The notes under the pieces are model-generated. The model had not been told where the DNA came from. It was given only the letters and a program-made list of their open reading frames with translations, and searched no databases. DNA of 64,000 nt, from assembly GCA_030018275.1 (NCBI GenBank), contig JASEGB010000007.1:28784-92783 (forward strand), read 5' to 3'. The position numbers were made by a program, and so were the translations under genes. Shown piece by piece: positions 16,062 to 24,118 of this stretch; positions within the stretch are counted from its first letter, which is position 1, and each line of letters starts with the position of its first letter. The DNA comes from Actinomycetota bacterium. GTDB lineage: Bacteria > Actinomycetota > Aquicultoria > Subteraquimicrobiales > Subteraquimicrobiaceae.

Positions 16062-16075
16062 CGAACATATGTTTG
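16062..16075 (+). promoter_or_regulatory. LexA (SOS) box with no assigned target gene
   Basis: CGAACATATGTTTG fits the Gram-positive LexA consensus CGAAC-RNRY-GTTYG at every position and matches the arrangement seen before lexA and recA in this window. A TTGATT overlapping its right end could be a -35 for + strand transcription, as at lexA. The -35 of small RNA B is 34 bases to the left and reads the other way. Confidence 0.65.
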
Positions 16076-16182
16076 ATTCCAAGTGACGGTTTCTAATGAC
16101 TTTCGAAACTCGATTTAGGCGTTTTACGGTCTAAACAAAGCTTACAGGTCGGGGATGAATTTTCCTAAGTAAGGGAAGATCG

Positions 16183-16257
16183 ATGGAGGAATCGGATATT
16201 TATTTAAAGCATTCGCATCAAATCAAAATAGAGAGCAAACAAATTTCCGGGGCTTAG
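16183..16257 (+). CDS. Possible 24-residue peptide downstream of the LexA box
   Basis: ATG 16183 with AAGGGAAG about 5 bases upstream, TAG at 16255-16257. The peptide is hydrophilic (MEESDIYLKH start) with no membrane segment, so it does not resemble TisB-like SOS toxins. The only support is a ribosome-binding site and position between an SOS-type box and a terminator-like hairpin; it may be chance. Confidence 0.2.
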   Translation: MEESDIYLKHSHQIKIESKQISGA

Positions 16258-16316
16258 AAGCGAAATGCGAGAGCTCTCTTGAACTCGAATTTTTGGGGGA
16301 AAGGAAAAATTTAGTT

Positions 16317-16349
16317 TGATAATATATCTTATGTCAAATTATCATTTTT
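16317..16349 (+). terminator. AT-rich hairpin with T tract
   Basis: TGATAAT (16317-16323) pairs with ATTATCA (16338-16344), followed by TTTTT. It could end a + strand transcript that starts near the LexA box at 16062-16075. Low GC makes the stem weak. Confidence 0.4.
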
Positions 16350-16384
16350 CATACAAGCTTCTTCGTTGAAGGTAAAACCTAAAA

Positions 16385-16627
16385 TTACGAGTGCTTTAGG
16401 ATGTGATCTTTCAAATTGTGCACCTTTTCAGGACAGTACCTTGAGACGATTTCAATCGCTTGCTCCCTCAATTTACTGTGTTCAATTTTGCAGCTTTGGG
16501 GTATCTCACCCCGAATGGCAGCGCTGGTATTCTCGGTGATTTGGATCAGTTCGGTGGCGATTACTCCATTTAACCAGATTAAATCCTTGAGCACATTTAG
16601 CATTTGTTGAGTGTCATGGACCTCCAT
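16385..16627 (-). CDS. Hypothetical helical protein, 80 residues
   Basis: ATG 16627 with GGGAGGA about 8 bases upstream. No family recognised. It appears all-helical, with an N-terminal MLNVLKDLIWLNGVIATELIQI segment of hydrophobic and amphipathic character and two Cys residues (about 46 and 64). Good ribosome-binding site, but no conserved neighbour in the same transcript: adenine deaminase starts upstream at 18438 and ends 111 bases before its start codon. Confidence 0.45.
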   Translation of the reverse strand: MEVHDTQQMLNVLKDLIWLNGVIATELIQITENTSAAIRGEIPQSCKIEHSKLREQAIEIVSRYCPEKVHNLKDHILKHS

Positions 16628-16737
16628 TGGATGAATCCTCCCTCTTTCATTGGGCGAGAAAGCCAGAAATTTTTAGGGTTTTGGAAAATATTGGTGAGGT
16701 GAATCTAGGGTTTAACTTGAACTTCTCCCTTGCGCCG

Positions 16738-18438
16738 CTAATCCGTGAATAAATCCACTATTCTTCCCGCTAAAACCTCTACTAATCCCTTATCAGTTAA
16801 TTTTAACTCTGGGATCACCGCTAAGGAAAGGAAAGATAAGACCATAAAGGGATTCGCCACCCTTGGATTGAGTTCAAGGACAGCCCTCCTTAGTTCTTTC
16901 ACCTCCCGATAGACCTCTTCAAGTGTTTTATCCGACATGAGCCCGGCGATGGGTAAAGGTACACAGGTTATTTGGCCACTTCTGGCTACGGCCAATCCTC
17001 CTTTCGCGTTTATGATTGCATTGACCGCCATTGCCATATCGTGATCATTCGTTCCAACGACGGCTATATTGTGAGCATCGTGGGCAACTGTGGAAGCCAA
17101 TGCCCCCGATTTAATGCCGAATCCTTGAACTAAACCCAGGGACTTATTTCCCGTATCTTTATGGCGCTCTATGACCGCGATTTTGATTATATCATTCTCA
17201 ATATCGGCCACCACATCCCCATTTTCCACCTTTGGGGGGAGGATGAGTTCCTTCGTTATTATTTGATTTGGAATTATGCCCATTACCCGGCATCTCCTCC
17301 CCCTGGCAGAAATGGTAAAGTAAGAAAAATCAATTTCTTTAAATCTTACGCTATCCTTTACTTCCATCGGAGGTTCAATCTTCTTGACATCTTTGATGAT
17401 TTCGCCCCCCTGCACCACCAATTGCCCGCTTTTATAAACGGAGTTTATGGACACCGAGTTAAGATCATCCAAGATCACAATATCTGCCAGGAATCCGGGG
17501 GCTATGGCTCCTCGATCCCTCAAACCAAAATAATTTGCCGGATTGATGGTTGCGAGTTGAAATGCACGAAAGGGATTCAGCCCCTGCGCAATGGCCATTT
17601 TTAAGAGCGCGTTAATTTCACCTTCCTCGATGAGATCCTCGGGATGCCTATCATCGCTCACGAGGAGGCATCTTGGAGCAGTGAATTCATCGACGATAGG
17701 AATGAGATTTTTTAAGTTTTTGGCCGTGGAACCCTCTCGAATCATTATAAACATCCCCCGCTTCAGCTTTTCTCTGGCCTCTTCTAATTGGGTGCACTCA
17801 TGGTCCGAGCGGATTCCCGCTGCAATGTAGGCGCAAAGCTCCTTTCCGCAAAGACCTGGGGCGTGTCCATCAACGAGGTTGAATTTCAGTTCAAGTTTTT
17901 CCATAACCGCTGGGTCTTCTGATATCACTCCAGGAAAATTCATCATTTCTGCTAGGCCTAGGATGGATTCTTCATCCATGAGGGGCTCGAGATCCCTTGC
18001 GGAGAGTATAGCTCCACTCGTCTCCAGATGGGTTGCCGGTACGCAAGAAGGAAGCACGAAGAAGATGGAAATGAGACCATTTTTTGCTGCCTCAATCATG
18101 TATCGGATTCCCTCAACTCCCGCTACATTGGCAATCTCGTGAGGATCCGCTATTACGGTGGTTGTCCCATTAAGAATTGCCGCCCGAGAGAATTCTTCGG
18201 GGCAAAGCATGGTGGATTCTATATGCAAATGTCCATCGATGAAACCCGGGACCAGATACTTGCCTTTGATATCAACCTCTAGTTTACCCTTGTAATCACC
18301 TATACCTGCAATTTTGCTCCGATATATGGCTACATCGCCCTGTTCGATTTTCCCATCGAGTACATTAACGATTTGGGCATTTTTGAGGACGAGATCGGCT
18401 TTTTTTTCTCCTCGAGCGACTCGAATGAGCTCCCTCAT
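16738..18438 (-). CDS. ade: Adenine deaminase
   Basis: 566 residues, full length for the prokaryotic Ade family (amidohydrolase superfamily). Metal ligands are seen in PGFIDGHLHIEST and DPHEIANVAG; VDGHAPGL and the C-terminal GLVQGFGIKSGALASTVAHDAHNIAVVG block are family signatures. It converts adenine to hypoxanthine, which hpt at 11.4 kb can salvage. Start chosen at ATG 18438 because GGAAGGTGG lies just before it; ATG 18453 is an alternative adding five residues. The gene follows dut by about 20 bases. Confidence 0.93.
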   Translation of the reverse strand: MRELIRVARGEKKADLVLKNAQIVNVLDGKIEQGDVAIYRSKIAGIGDYKGKLEVDIKGKYLVPGFIDGHLHIESTMLCPEEFSRAAILNGTTTVIADPHEIANVAGVEGIRYMIEAAKNGLISIFFVLPSCVPATHLETSGAILSARDLEPLMDEESILGLAEMMNFPGVISEDPAVMEKLELKFNLVDGHAPGLCGKELCAYIAAGIRSDHECTQLEEAREKLKRGMFIMIREGSTAKNLKNLIPIVDEFTAPRCLLVSDDRHPEDLIEEGEINALLKMAIAQGLNPFRAFQLATINPANYFGLRDRGAIAPGFLADIVILDDLNSVSINSVYKSGQLVVQGGEIIKDVKKIEPPMEVKDSVRFKEIDFSYFTISARGRRCRVMGIIPNQIITKELILPPKVENGDVVADIENDIIKIAVIERHKDTGNKSLGLVQGFGIKSGALASTVAHDAHNIAVVGTNDHDMAMAVNAIINAKGGLAVARSGQITCVPLPIAGLMSDKTLEEVYREVKELRRAVLELNPRVANPFMVLSFLSLAVIPELKLTDKGLVEVLAGRIVDLFTD

Positions 18439-18459
18439 GAAGCCACCTTCCATTTATTC

Positions 18460-18891
18460 TTATATCCCTGAGCTTCCGAACCCTCCACTTCCCCGCCCTG
18501 TGGCATCGAGTTCACCGACCACCCGAAAGGTTATATTCTCAACCCTTTGGATAATTAGCTGGGCTATTTTATCTCCCCTTTTTATCTCGAAACTTTTTTG
18601 GACATCTTGATTGATTAAAATAACGCAAATTTCTCCGCGGTAATGAGAATCTATGAGCCCGGGGGTATTAAGTATGCTGATACCGTGCTTTAAAGCTAGT
18701 CCAGATCTTGGTTGGATGAAGCCTGCATATCCTGGGGGGATGCTTAGGGCAATTCCAGTGGGTATTAATGCTCTTTCCCCGGGCTCAAGAGTGATATCAA
18801 TGCGGCTGTAGAGATCACAACCAGCGTCGCCATCATGGGCATATCGAGGAATTGGTAAGTCTTTATCCAATTGCTTTAATTTAATTTCCAT
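18460..18891 (-). CDS. dut: Deoxyuridine 5'-triphosphate nucleotidohydrolase
   Basis: 143 residues from ATG 18891, preceded by AAAAGGGGA at good spacing; an upstream in-frame ATG at 18933 overlaps the nrdG stop and is less likely. All five trimeric dUTPase motifs are visible, including GDAGCDLYS, PRSGLA, NTPGLIDSHYRGE and the C-terminal GRGSGGFGSSG arm. It hydrolyses dUTP to dUMP. Placement behind nrdD and nrdG groups it with deoxynucleotide supply. Confidence 0.95.
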   Translation of the reverse strand: MEIKLKQLDKDLPIPRYAHDGDAGCDLYSRIDITLEPGERALIPTGIALSIPPGYAGFIQPRSGLALKHGISILNTPGLIDSHYRGEICVILINQDVQKSFEIKRGDKIAQLIIQRVENITFRVVGELDATGRGSGGFGSSGI

Positions 18892-18929
18892 CAGATCGAA
18901 TCCCCTTTTGGTTAAATCCCAAAAGTTTC

Positions 18930-19646
18930 TCATCCCGCTCCCCTGAGCTTTGTGGGTACGAATTTATTGCATTCCTTAACCAATTTGAGTAGATATTCCC
19001 TCGAATAGGGTTTAATTTTTCCAACCTTAGGATCAAGCACAGTCCTTGGGTTGAATTGCTGTAGCACATATTGCTTGGCACCCAAATGTCCAAGATATTT
19101 TGCAACTTCTAGAATATCCTCCCTTTCAACGAATCCAGGTACAACAGTGGTTCTAAATTCATGGCCGATTCCCGATTTTGATATAAGATTTATGCTTTCC
19201 TTTATTACCTCCGTTTCAATCTTCGTCCTGGTGGCCAGGGGATACTTTGGGAGGGTTGTCTTGATATCCATGGCGATAAAATCCACGAGTTTATCCTGAA
19301 TTAACTGGCGGAGAACCCGAGGCAGGGTCCCATTGGTATCCAGCTTCACTGGATACTCCAATTTTTTGATCCCGGACAATAAATTCTTGAGTCCAGAGTG
19401 GATGGTGGGCTCTCCGCCAGTGACCACACAACCGTCTAACCACGATTTTTTGGCTTTGAGGTGCTTTTCTACCTCCTTCCATTCCACATTGGGGATACTC
19501 TCCGGGCAAGTGACCAGAGGAGCATTTTGGCAAAATGGGCACCTTAAATTGCAGCCCCCCACGAATAAAGTGGAAGCGAGTTTGCCATCCCAGTCTAACA
19601 TGGTTACTGGAATAAATCCTTTGATTTCTATGGCTTTTGTAGGCAT
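18930..19646 (-). CDS. nrdG: Anaerobic ribonucleotide reductase activating protein (radical SAM)
   Basis: 238 residues. The radical-SAM cluster C32-x3-C36-x2-C39 (GGCNLRCPFCQN) is near the N-terminus, followed by GGEPTIHSGL and AMDIKTTLPKY, the pattern of the NrdG2-type activases. It would generate the glycyl radical on NrdD. The start overlaps the end of the glutaredoxin-like gene by 19 bases, so the nrdD - glutaredoxin - nrdG - dut - ade set is probably one transcript under the NrdR-boxed promoter. Confidence 0.9.
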   Translation of the reverse strand: MPTKAIEIKGFIPVTMLDWDGKLASTLFVGGCNLRCPFCQNAPLVTCPESIPNVEWKEVEKHLKAKKSWLDGCVVTGGEPTIHSGLKNLLSGIKKLEYPVKLDTNGTLPRVLRQLIQDKLVDFIAMDIKTTLPKYPLATRTKIETEVIKESINLISKSGIGHEFRTTVVPGFVEREDILEVAKYLGHLGAKQYVLQQFNPRTVLDPKVGKIKPYSREYLLKLVKECNKFVPTKLRGAG

Positions 19647-19885
19647 TTCTGTAGTTCATCAAGGGATGGCAACTCGCCACGCCAAGAGTGAATCTCCTTT
19701 CCGTTATCGTTCGTAATAACGATGGACGGTGTGGACATTATTCCGTAGAATACTGCCTCAGCGAGCCCATTCGCTTCATCCAAGTTATAATACTCCACGT
19801 TATCCACATCAATATTGGCAATGAGGGCTTTGGCTGCGGGACATATCGGGCAATCCGGTTTCCAAAACAGCTTCACCTTCACCAT
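19628..19885 (-). CDS. Glutaredoxin/thioredoxin-like protein in the nrd operon
   Basis: 85 residues with a thioredoxin fold: KLFWKPDCPICPAAKAL gives a C-x-x-C redox site (CPIC), and MSTPSIVI is the cis-Pro loop. Position between nrdD and nrdG suggests it is a reductant or partner for the anaerobic reductase. Its first 77 bases overlap the 3' end of nrdD in another frame. Either the overlap is real or nrdD has a late frameshift. Confidence 0.75.
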   Translation of the reverse strand: MVKVKLFWKPDCPICPAAKALIANIDVDNVEYYNLDEANGLAEAVFYGIMSTPSIVITNDNGKEIHSWRGELPSLDELQKCLQKP

Positions 19886-22800
19886 TACGTCCCCCCAGAT
19901 TGGTTCTTATTCTTTCCTTAAGTTCCCCCATCTTCCCCTTATTCCACGTGGGAACTTTCGAGAAATAGCCCACGATGCGGGTGATTCCATATACGTCATT
20001 GGAACTACAAAGGGGACAAATATCGAATAAGCCTCGGGAAGTCCTCCTGCAATTATCGCAAACGGTAAATTCCGGGCTGAAGGCTATCTGCGCACAGTGT
20101 GTATTTTTGAATGTTTTAATGACGAAATTTTCGATGGATTCTGGGGGTGGTTCATTTTCACCCAGCCAGATGTGGACTATACTTCCGGCTTCGATTAGGG
20201 GGTGAAATAAGCTTTGCTTTTCAACCCTCTCAGTATAATCCACTGGCGCATCCACTGCCAGGTGAATGCTGTTTGTGTAGTAGTATTCGTTATTTTGGAT
20301 GTTACCCTTAATTACCTTCCTTGTCTGTTCCGGATAATACTTCATATCGAGCTTTGCCAGACGATAACCACTAGATTCGGCCGGGGATTCTTCCAGCACT
20401 AGTTTGATCTCGTACATATCAGATAACTGTTTGCATTTCAGATTCATGTGCGAGACTACCTTCAGCCCGAACTTTAGGGCCTCTTCAGATTCGTGTAGCT
20501 CTTGTCCCAGGTGAGCCTGGACCATCTCGTTTAAGCCCAATAATCCGACCAAATAAGTGAGCCTTTCCAAGCGGAGATATGGATCACCATTACGCGATAC
20601 ACTGAGCAGAGCCAGGGGACCACTCTTTCCAAGATCCAAGAGGCTTTTAATAAACCTTTTCTTTTGGAGGTGTGCCTTGGCGACCAGTTCGAGGATCCGA
20701 TTGAGCTCCGTGAAAAGGAGTTCGTCATTACCGTGGCTTTTATAGGCTATTCGCGGAAGATTGATGGTGATGTTTTGAAGAGCCGAAAACCTCATTTTCT
20801 CGGGAGTTTTCGCCTCTTCCAGATCCTTTTCCCCGAGTCTTAACTTCAATCTGCAACATTGTGATACAGTAGTTTCATCTCCCCTATCAAAAACGAAGTA
20901 GGTGATGCCATGCTTACTCGCCATTTTGCAGGCAAGATGGAGAAATTCCTCCCAACCGGGTGTCTTAAAGAAATCCTCATTTATATGCAGTAAGGGCTTT
21001 GGGAAGATGAATGTCTTCCCTAAAGCATCGCCTTCGAGATAAACCTCAAACATCGCCTTTAGGAAAAGCTGTGCCTCTCTTTCGTATTCCTTGTACGTTT
21101 TTCCGGTGTATTCTCCACCCGGACCAATGGCAGGGGTATCTCTGAAATGTCTCGGTATATTCCAGTAGAGATTGAAATCTGTGAACACCACTTGGGAGCC
21201 TCTGGCTCCTGCAAGCTGGTTGAATTCATATATGAGCATCTGTGCCAGTTGTCGAATTTCCTTATAGGAGCGATCCATGAGATAGGGAGCGAAAAACATG
21301 TTTACAGCTTCCCAGCCCACGGCGCCAGCATAATGAGCTTGCAGGCTTGAGGCCATTTTTACCAAGTGTCCGATGAGTACTTCCGCGTGTCTCGCTGGCT
21401 TAGAAGTACTGGTAATATTGGGCAGAGCCAAACCATACTTTTTAATGTATTCCAGCGAATGACCCCCGCAATTGTGTGAGTATATTCCGTTGCAGATGAA
21501 AGTATTGCTTTCAGTGGTTATGTCATAAATATATTCATCGGGGATATCCACCGACTCTATATGAGTGACTTCCACGACACCAGATTCCCGAATCGTGGTG
21601 CAATTTTTGGGAGAAGGTACTTTTTTATATTTGAAGGATGGAAGTTGAATCTCAGCTTTCTTGCCAAAGGCTATACACCAGATGGGATAGCGTTGAATAA
21701 TGGTTCTACCTTTATGTTGCCTGATACTACCCACACCCTGAGGTTTTCTTGCGGATGGGTTAAAGCCTAACATCTGAAGGATATAGGCTAGTTGGTTAAC
21801 TAAAGTGGCTGAACTGACTCGAATGGAAATACTCGCTCCATCTACGCTCCCATCTCCATCTACAATCCCCGCGATTACACCCCTTATAAAATCCAGCGAA
21901 TAGCTATGTAGCTCCGGAGGTAAGGCTTTGTTTCTTGCAGTAGTTCCCACACGCCAGACATTAATGAAAAGATCTCTGATCAAACAGTCATTAATAACGA
22001 TACGGTTCCTGCGCTTCTTCTGCTCAAAGGGGATATTGAGCTTATTCAAATTCTCAATGAGCCTTTCCTTGCCCTCGCCATCGCAGGTAAAGGCGATGGT
22101 ATGTTCGCTCTGATGTCCTTCGGCCATATAAAATCCAAGTATCCAACCCAACTCCTCAGTTAGGCGTAAAGTGACTGGTGTTTTGTTGTATCGAGAACCA
22201 TCCACGGTTGCTGCAATGAATTCTTCGACCAAGTTAATGTGAGTTATGTTATAGCTTTTGAATTTATAGTTTTCTGTGTAGAGTTTGTCGCCTATTTTTA
22301 AAGCAAAACAGGGCTTGATTCCTTGGGTGGTAATCATGGGATGATCATGGGTCACAACCTGTTGCTTACCATCCGATGTGCGAATGAAAAGCATTTGTTT
22401 ATCGCCCTTTGCCTTCTTGGTGAGCTGAACTATTCGTGTCCACCTTTCCTGTTTATCCAATATGAAAAGGGGACCAATTGGGCGTTTTATCCAGACGCCT
22501 TCTTCTATTTGAATCTCAAAGGGAAGATCTTCATAGAGCTGCTTTATTGATTGGATTCTCTCCAGTTCTCCCTGTCTTTTTACAGAGATTACGCTATCAC
22601 CCATGTAGGTATAAGGTCTCACTATAAATCCTAGGTCGTGGAGGTGGATATCTCCCATCAGATGTGCTAGGGCCACATCTTCGTTGAAGACCTTCCTCAA
22701 GGCGAATTCCTTTAGGATGGTTTCGGCGATGGTGAGATTGATGGATTCCGGGTTATGTGTTGTGTTGCTATTTTCTTTATTGGCACTTATGATGATTTGC

Positions 22801-23132
22801 TCCACATCGTACATTGGCAGTCCCAGGTGGGAATGTTTTTTATGTATCATTGTCAAACCGCGCTCGATCAATTCTATGTCGATGAGCTCCCGAATTATGC
22901 TGGTCGTGATGGTTCCAAAGTTGCTTTCAAATATTTTCCTCTCTACGGCATCCGCTATTTCCTGAGCGAGTTCGCTGCTGGCGCCCGTCTCCTTAATTAA
23001 AGAGTTCACGATCTTCGATTTATCCCAGCTGTTGATCTCAGATTTTGAGGAGGTACTAACCAGAAGAGCAATGTCGGTGGTATCGCTCGGTTTCGGAAGG
23101 CTCTTTATCACATTAATGATCTTTGGAGCCAA
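19809..23132 (-). CDS. nrdD: Anaerobic (class III) ribonucleoside-triphosphate reductase, intein-containing
   Basis: 1107 residues including a 380-residue intein; about 727 after splicing. An N-terminal ATP-cone (about 1-95) leads to the glycyl-radical catalytic domain (GDIHLHDLGFIVRPY / CGGHSLEYIKKYGL on either side of the intein). At the C-terminus a zinc site (CDNC ... CPLC) precedes RIVGYFSKV, whose Gly is the expected radical site. TTG start 23132 has GGGAGGGG 8 bases upstream. The last 25 residues read through the start of the glutaredoxin gene in another frame, unlike normal NrdD ends, so the true stop may differ. Makes deoxynucleotides without oxygen, pointing to an anaerobic life style. 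Confidence 0.92.
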   Translation of the reverse strand: MAPKIINVIKSLPKPSDTTDIALLVSTSSKSEINSWDKSKIVNSLIKETGASSELAQEIADAVERKIFESNFGTITTSIIRELIDIELIERGLTMIHKKHSHLGLPMYDVEQIIISANKENSNTTHNPESINLTIAETILKEFALRKVFNEDVALAHLMGDIHLHDLGFIVRPYTYMGDSVISVKRQGELERIQSIKQLYEDLPFEIQIEEGVWIKRPIGPLFILDKQERWTRIVQLTKKAKGDKQMLFIRTSDGKQQVVTHDHPMITTQGIKPCFALKIGDKLYTENYKFKSYNITHINLVEEFIAATVDGSRYNKTPVTLRLTEELGWILGFYMAEGHQSEHTIAFTCDGEGKERLIENLNKLNIPFEQKKRRNRIVINDCLIRDLFINVWRVGTTARNKALPPELHSYSLDFIRGVIAGIVDGDGSVDGASISIRVSSATLVNQLAYILQMLGFNPSARKPQGVGSIRQHKGRTIIQRYPIWCIAFGKKAEIQLPSFKYKKVPSPKNCTTIRESGVVEVTHIESVDIPDEYIYDITTESNTFICNGIYSHNCGGHSLEYIKKYGLALPNITSTSKPARHAEVLIGHLVKMASSLQAHYAGAVGWEAVNMFFAPYLMDRSYKEIRQLAQMLIYEFNQLAGARGSQVVFTDFNLYWNIPRHFRDTPAIGPGGEYTGKTYKEYEREAQLFLKAMFEVYLEGDALGKTFIFPKPLLHINEDFFKTPGWEEFLHLACKMASKHGITYFVFDRGDETTVSQCCRLKLRLGEKDLEEAKTPEKMRFSALQNITINLPRIAYKSHGNDELLFTELNRILELVAKAHLQKKRFIKSLLDLGKSGPLALLSVSRNGDPYLRLERLTYLVGLLGLNEMVQAHLGQELHESEEALKFGLKVVSHMNLKCKQLSDMYEIKLVLEESPAESSGYRLAKLDMKYYPEQTRKVIKGNIQNNEYYYTNSIHLAVDAPVDYTERVEKQSLFHPLIEAGSIVHIWLGENEPPPESIENFVIKTFKNTHCAQIAFSPEFTVCDNCRRTSRGLFDICPLCSSNDVYGITRIVGYFSKVPTWNKGKMGELKERIRTNLGGRNGEGEAVLETGLPDMSRSQSPHCQY
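21471..22610 (-). mobile_element. Intein with LAGLIDADG homing endonuclease in NrdD (residues 175-554)
   Basis: Inserted between RPY and the conserved Cys of the RPYC motif. Splicing block A is TYMGDSVIS, block B VVTHDHPMITTQG, the two endonuclease motifs are LGWILGFYMAEG and IRGVIAGIVDGDGS, and the C-terminal end is ICNGIYSHN followed by Cys +1. Penultimate His and terminal Asn are present. The first intein residue is Thr (ACC at 22610-22608) rather than the usual Cys or Ser, which is unusual for standard splicing. Confidence 0.9.
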
Positions 23133-23174
23133 TTTGTGTTTCCCCTCCCATTCACAGGTTTTTACATTAATATA

Positions 23175-23190
23175 TTACAATATATTGTAA
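23175..23190 (-). promoter_or_regulatory. NrdR box, promoter-distal (downstream of nrdD start site)
   Basis: TTACAATATATTGTAA, core of a perfect 18-base palindrome (23174-23191), agrees with the NrdR consensus ACACWATATATWGTGT at 12 of 16 positions. Its centre is 30 bases from the second box, about three helical turns, as is usual for NrdR pairs. Confidence 0.7.
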
Positions 23191-23204
23191 TCTTGCAATT
23201 TCAT

Positions 23205-23220
23205 ATACTAGATGTAGTAT
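23205..23220 (-). promoter_or_regulatory. NrdR box overlapping the nrdD -10
   Basis: ATACTAGATGTAGTAT matches the NrdR consensus at 12 of 16 positions and overlaps the predicted -10 element of nrdD. With the box at 23175-23190 it forms the tandem arrangement through which NrdR represses reductase genes when dATP is high. Confidence 0.65.
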
Positions 23221-23244
23221 AATATGAACATTTTTGTAAAGCAA
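23216..23244 (-). promoter_or_regulatory. nrdD promoter
   Basis: On the - strand, TTGCTT (23244-23239), 17 bases, TATACT (23221-23216). It reads toward nrdD, whose TTG start is about 80 bases downstream, and its -10 is inside an NrdR box. Confidence 0.65.
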
Positions 23245-23271
23245 GAAAAATTTGAAAAATTTTCTTTTTTT

Positions 23272-23285
23272 CGAACATTTGTTCG
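23272..23285 (+). promoter_or_regulatory. LexA box, upstream site
   Basis: CGAACATTTGTTCG is a near-perfect palindrome fitting the CGAAC-N4-GTTYG consensus. It lies about 90 bases upstream of the lexA promoter box and about 30 bases upstream of the nrdD -35, so it may serve either gene. Confidence 0.7.
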
Positions 23286-23361
23286 TTATTTAACTATATT
23301 ATATGTTCTCACCAATGTCAACAATTGAAATTGCCGTTTTGCAGGGATTTTGTCACTGAGG

Positions 23362-23375
23362 CGAACAAGTGTTTG
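23362..23375 (+). promoter_or_regulatory. LexA box overlapping the lexA -35
   Basis: CGAACAAGTGTTTG matches the Gram-positive LexA consensus and overlaps the first bases of the -35 element, giving the usual autorepression layout. Confidence 0.8.
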
Positions 23376-23401
23376 AATTTATTTTTTCCCTGTGCTATAC
23401 T
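23373..23401 (+). promoter_or_regulatory. lexA promoter
   Basis: TTGAAT (23373-23378), 17 bases, TATACT (23396-23401), with TG one base before the -10 (extended -10). The lexA ATG is at 23456, preceded by AAAGGAGG. Confidence 0.75.
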
Positions 23402-23455
23402 ATGGCTACACGCAGCAATGAATGGGAAATGCCCAGCGAAAGGAGGAACTTTTGA

Positions 23456-24070
23456 ATGCAAGCGTTAACCAAGAGGCAGCAGCAAATTTTGGACTTTATC
23501 CTTAGCGAGATTCACAGGAAAGGCTATCCTCCATCTGTGCGAGAGATTGGCAAAGCGGTTGGGCTCTCATCGAGCTCTACGGTGCATAGTCACTTGGCTG
23601 CTCTTGAGGAGAAGGGTTATATCCGACGCGATCCCAGTAAACCTAGAGCATTAGAGGTGTTTGGTTTTCGGGAAACGGAGATAGGGGTACCAGCGAGTAA
23701 GGTTCGAAGCGTTCCCGTCGTGGGAAGAATTGCTGCCGGTATGCCCATTTTGGCTCAGGAAAATATCGAAGATATATTCCCTCTCCCCGCTGAGCTGGTG
23801 GACGAAAATACCTTCATTCTCAAGGTCAAGGGCGATAGCATGATTGAAGCTGGGATTTTCGATGGCGACTACCTTGTGGTGAGACAACAACCCATCGCTC
23901 AAAATGGCGATATAGTGGTAGCTTTAATTGAGGAAGAGGCTACGGTCAAGAGATTCTTCAAAGAAAGGGGTTACATCCGCCTTCAACCCGAAAATAGGAC
24001 CATGGAACCGATCATCACTCAAGATGTGGTAATTTTGGGCAAAGCCGTTGCCCTCCTGCGCAGGTTATAA
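23456..24070 (+). CDS. lexA: LexA repressor
   Basis: 204 residues. N-terminal winged helix ([12 protein letters not shown] ... [23 protein letters not shown]), self-cleavage site Ala94-Gly95 in RIAAGMP, catalytic Ser128 in GDSM and Lys165 in EATVKRF. It represses SOS genes and cleaves itself on RecA filaments. Two LexA boxes precede it, another is in the recA promoter, and a fourth at 16062 has no known target. It is the only + strand gene between 16 and 35 kb. Confidence 0.97.
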   Translation: MQALTKRQQQILDFILSEIHRKGYPPSVREIGKAVGLSSSSTVHSHLAALEEKGYIRRDPSKPRALEVFGFRETEIGVPASKVRSVPVVGRIAAGMPILAQENIEDIFPLPAELVDENTFILKVKGDSMIEAGIFDGDYLVVRQQPIAQNGDIVVALIEEEATVKRFFKERGYIRLQPENRTMEPIITQDVVILGKAVALLRRL

Positions 24071-24112
24071 TCGATTTGTGGCAAGAACAAAAGGGGCTGA
24101 ATCGATAATTTT
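24070..24112. terminator. Bidirectional hairpin between lexA and hflX
   Basis: ATCGATT (24070-24076) pairs with AATCGAT (24100-24106), with AATTTT after it on the + side. The convergent ends of lexA and hflX flank it. Confidence 0.4.
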
Positions 24113-24118
24113 GAGGAT

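Larger units (their letters stand above)
15815..16384. other. 570-base region without a conventional gene
   Basis: Holds small RNA B and its promoter on the - strand (15822-16028), then an orphan LexA-type box, a possible 24-codon reading frame and a terminator-like hairpin on the + strand (16062-16349). These are listed separately. No tRNA or other RNA gene was seen. Confidence 0.7.
23133..23455. other. Divergent nrdD-lexA control region
   Basis: 323 bases with no gene. Holds the nrdD promoter and two NrdR boxes on the left and the lexA promoter and two LexA boxes on the right, each listed separately. The remainder is AT-rich. Confidence 0.8.

Noticed and set aside
16062..16075. LexA control of small RNA B
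   Set aside because: The box is centred about 75 bases upstream of the RNA B start, too far for ordinary repression of that promoter; + strand control is more likely.
17161..18282. Several long open frames on the + strand inside adenine deaminase
   Set aside because: They are antisense shadows of the well-conserved ade gene, with no ribosome-binding sites or family similarity.
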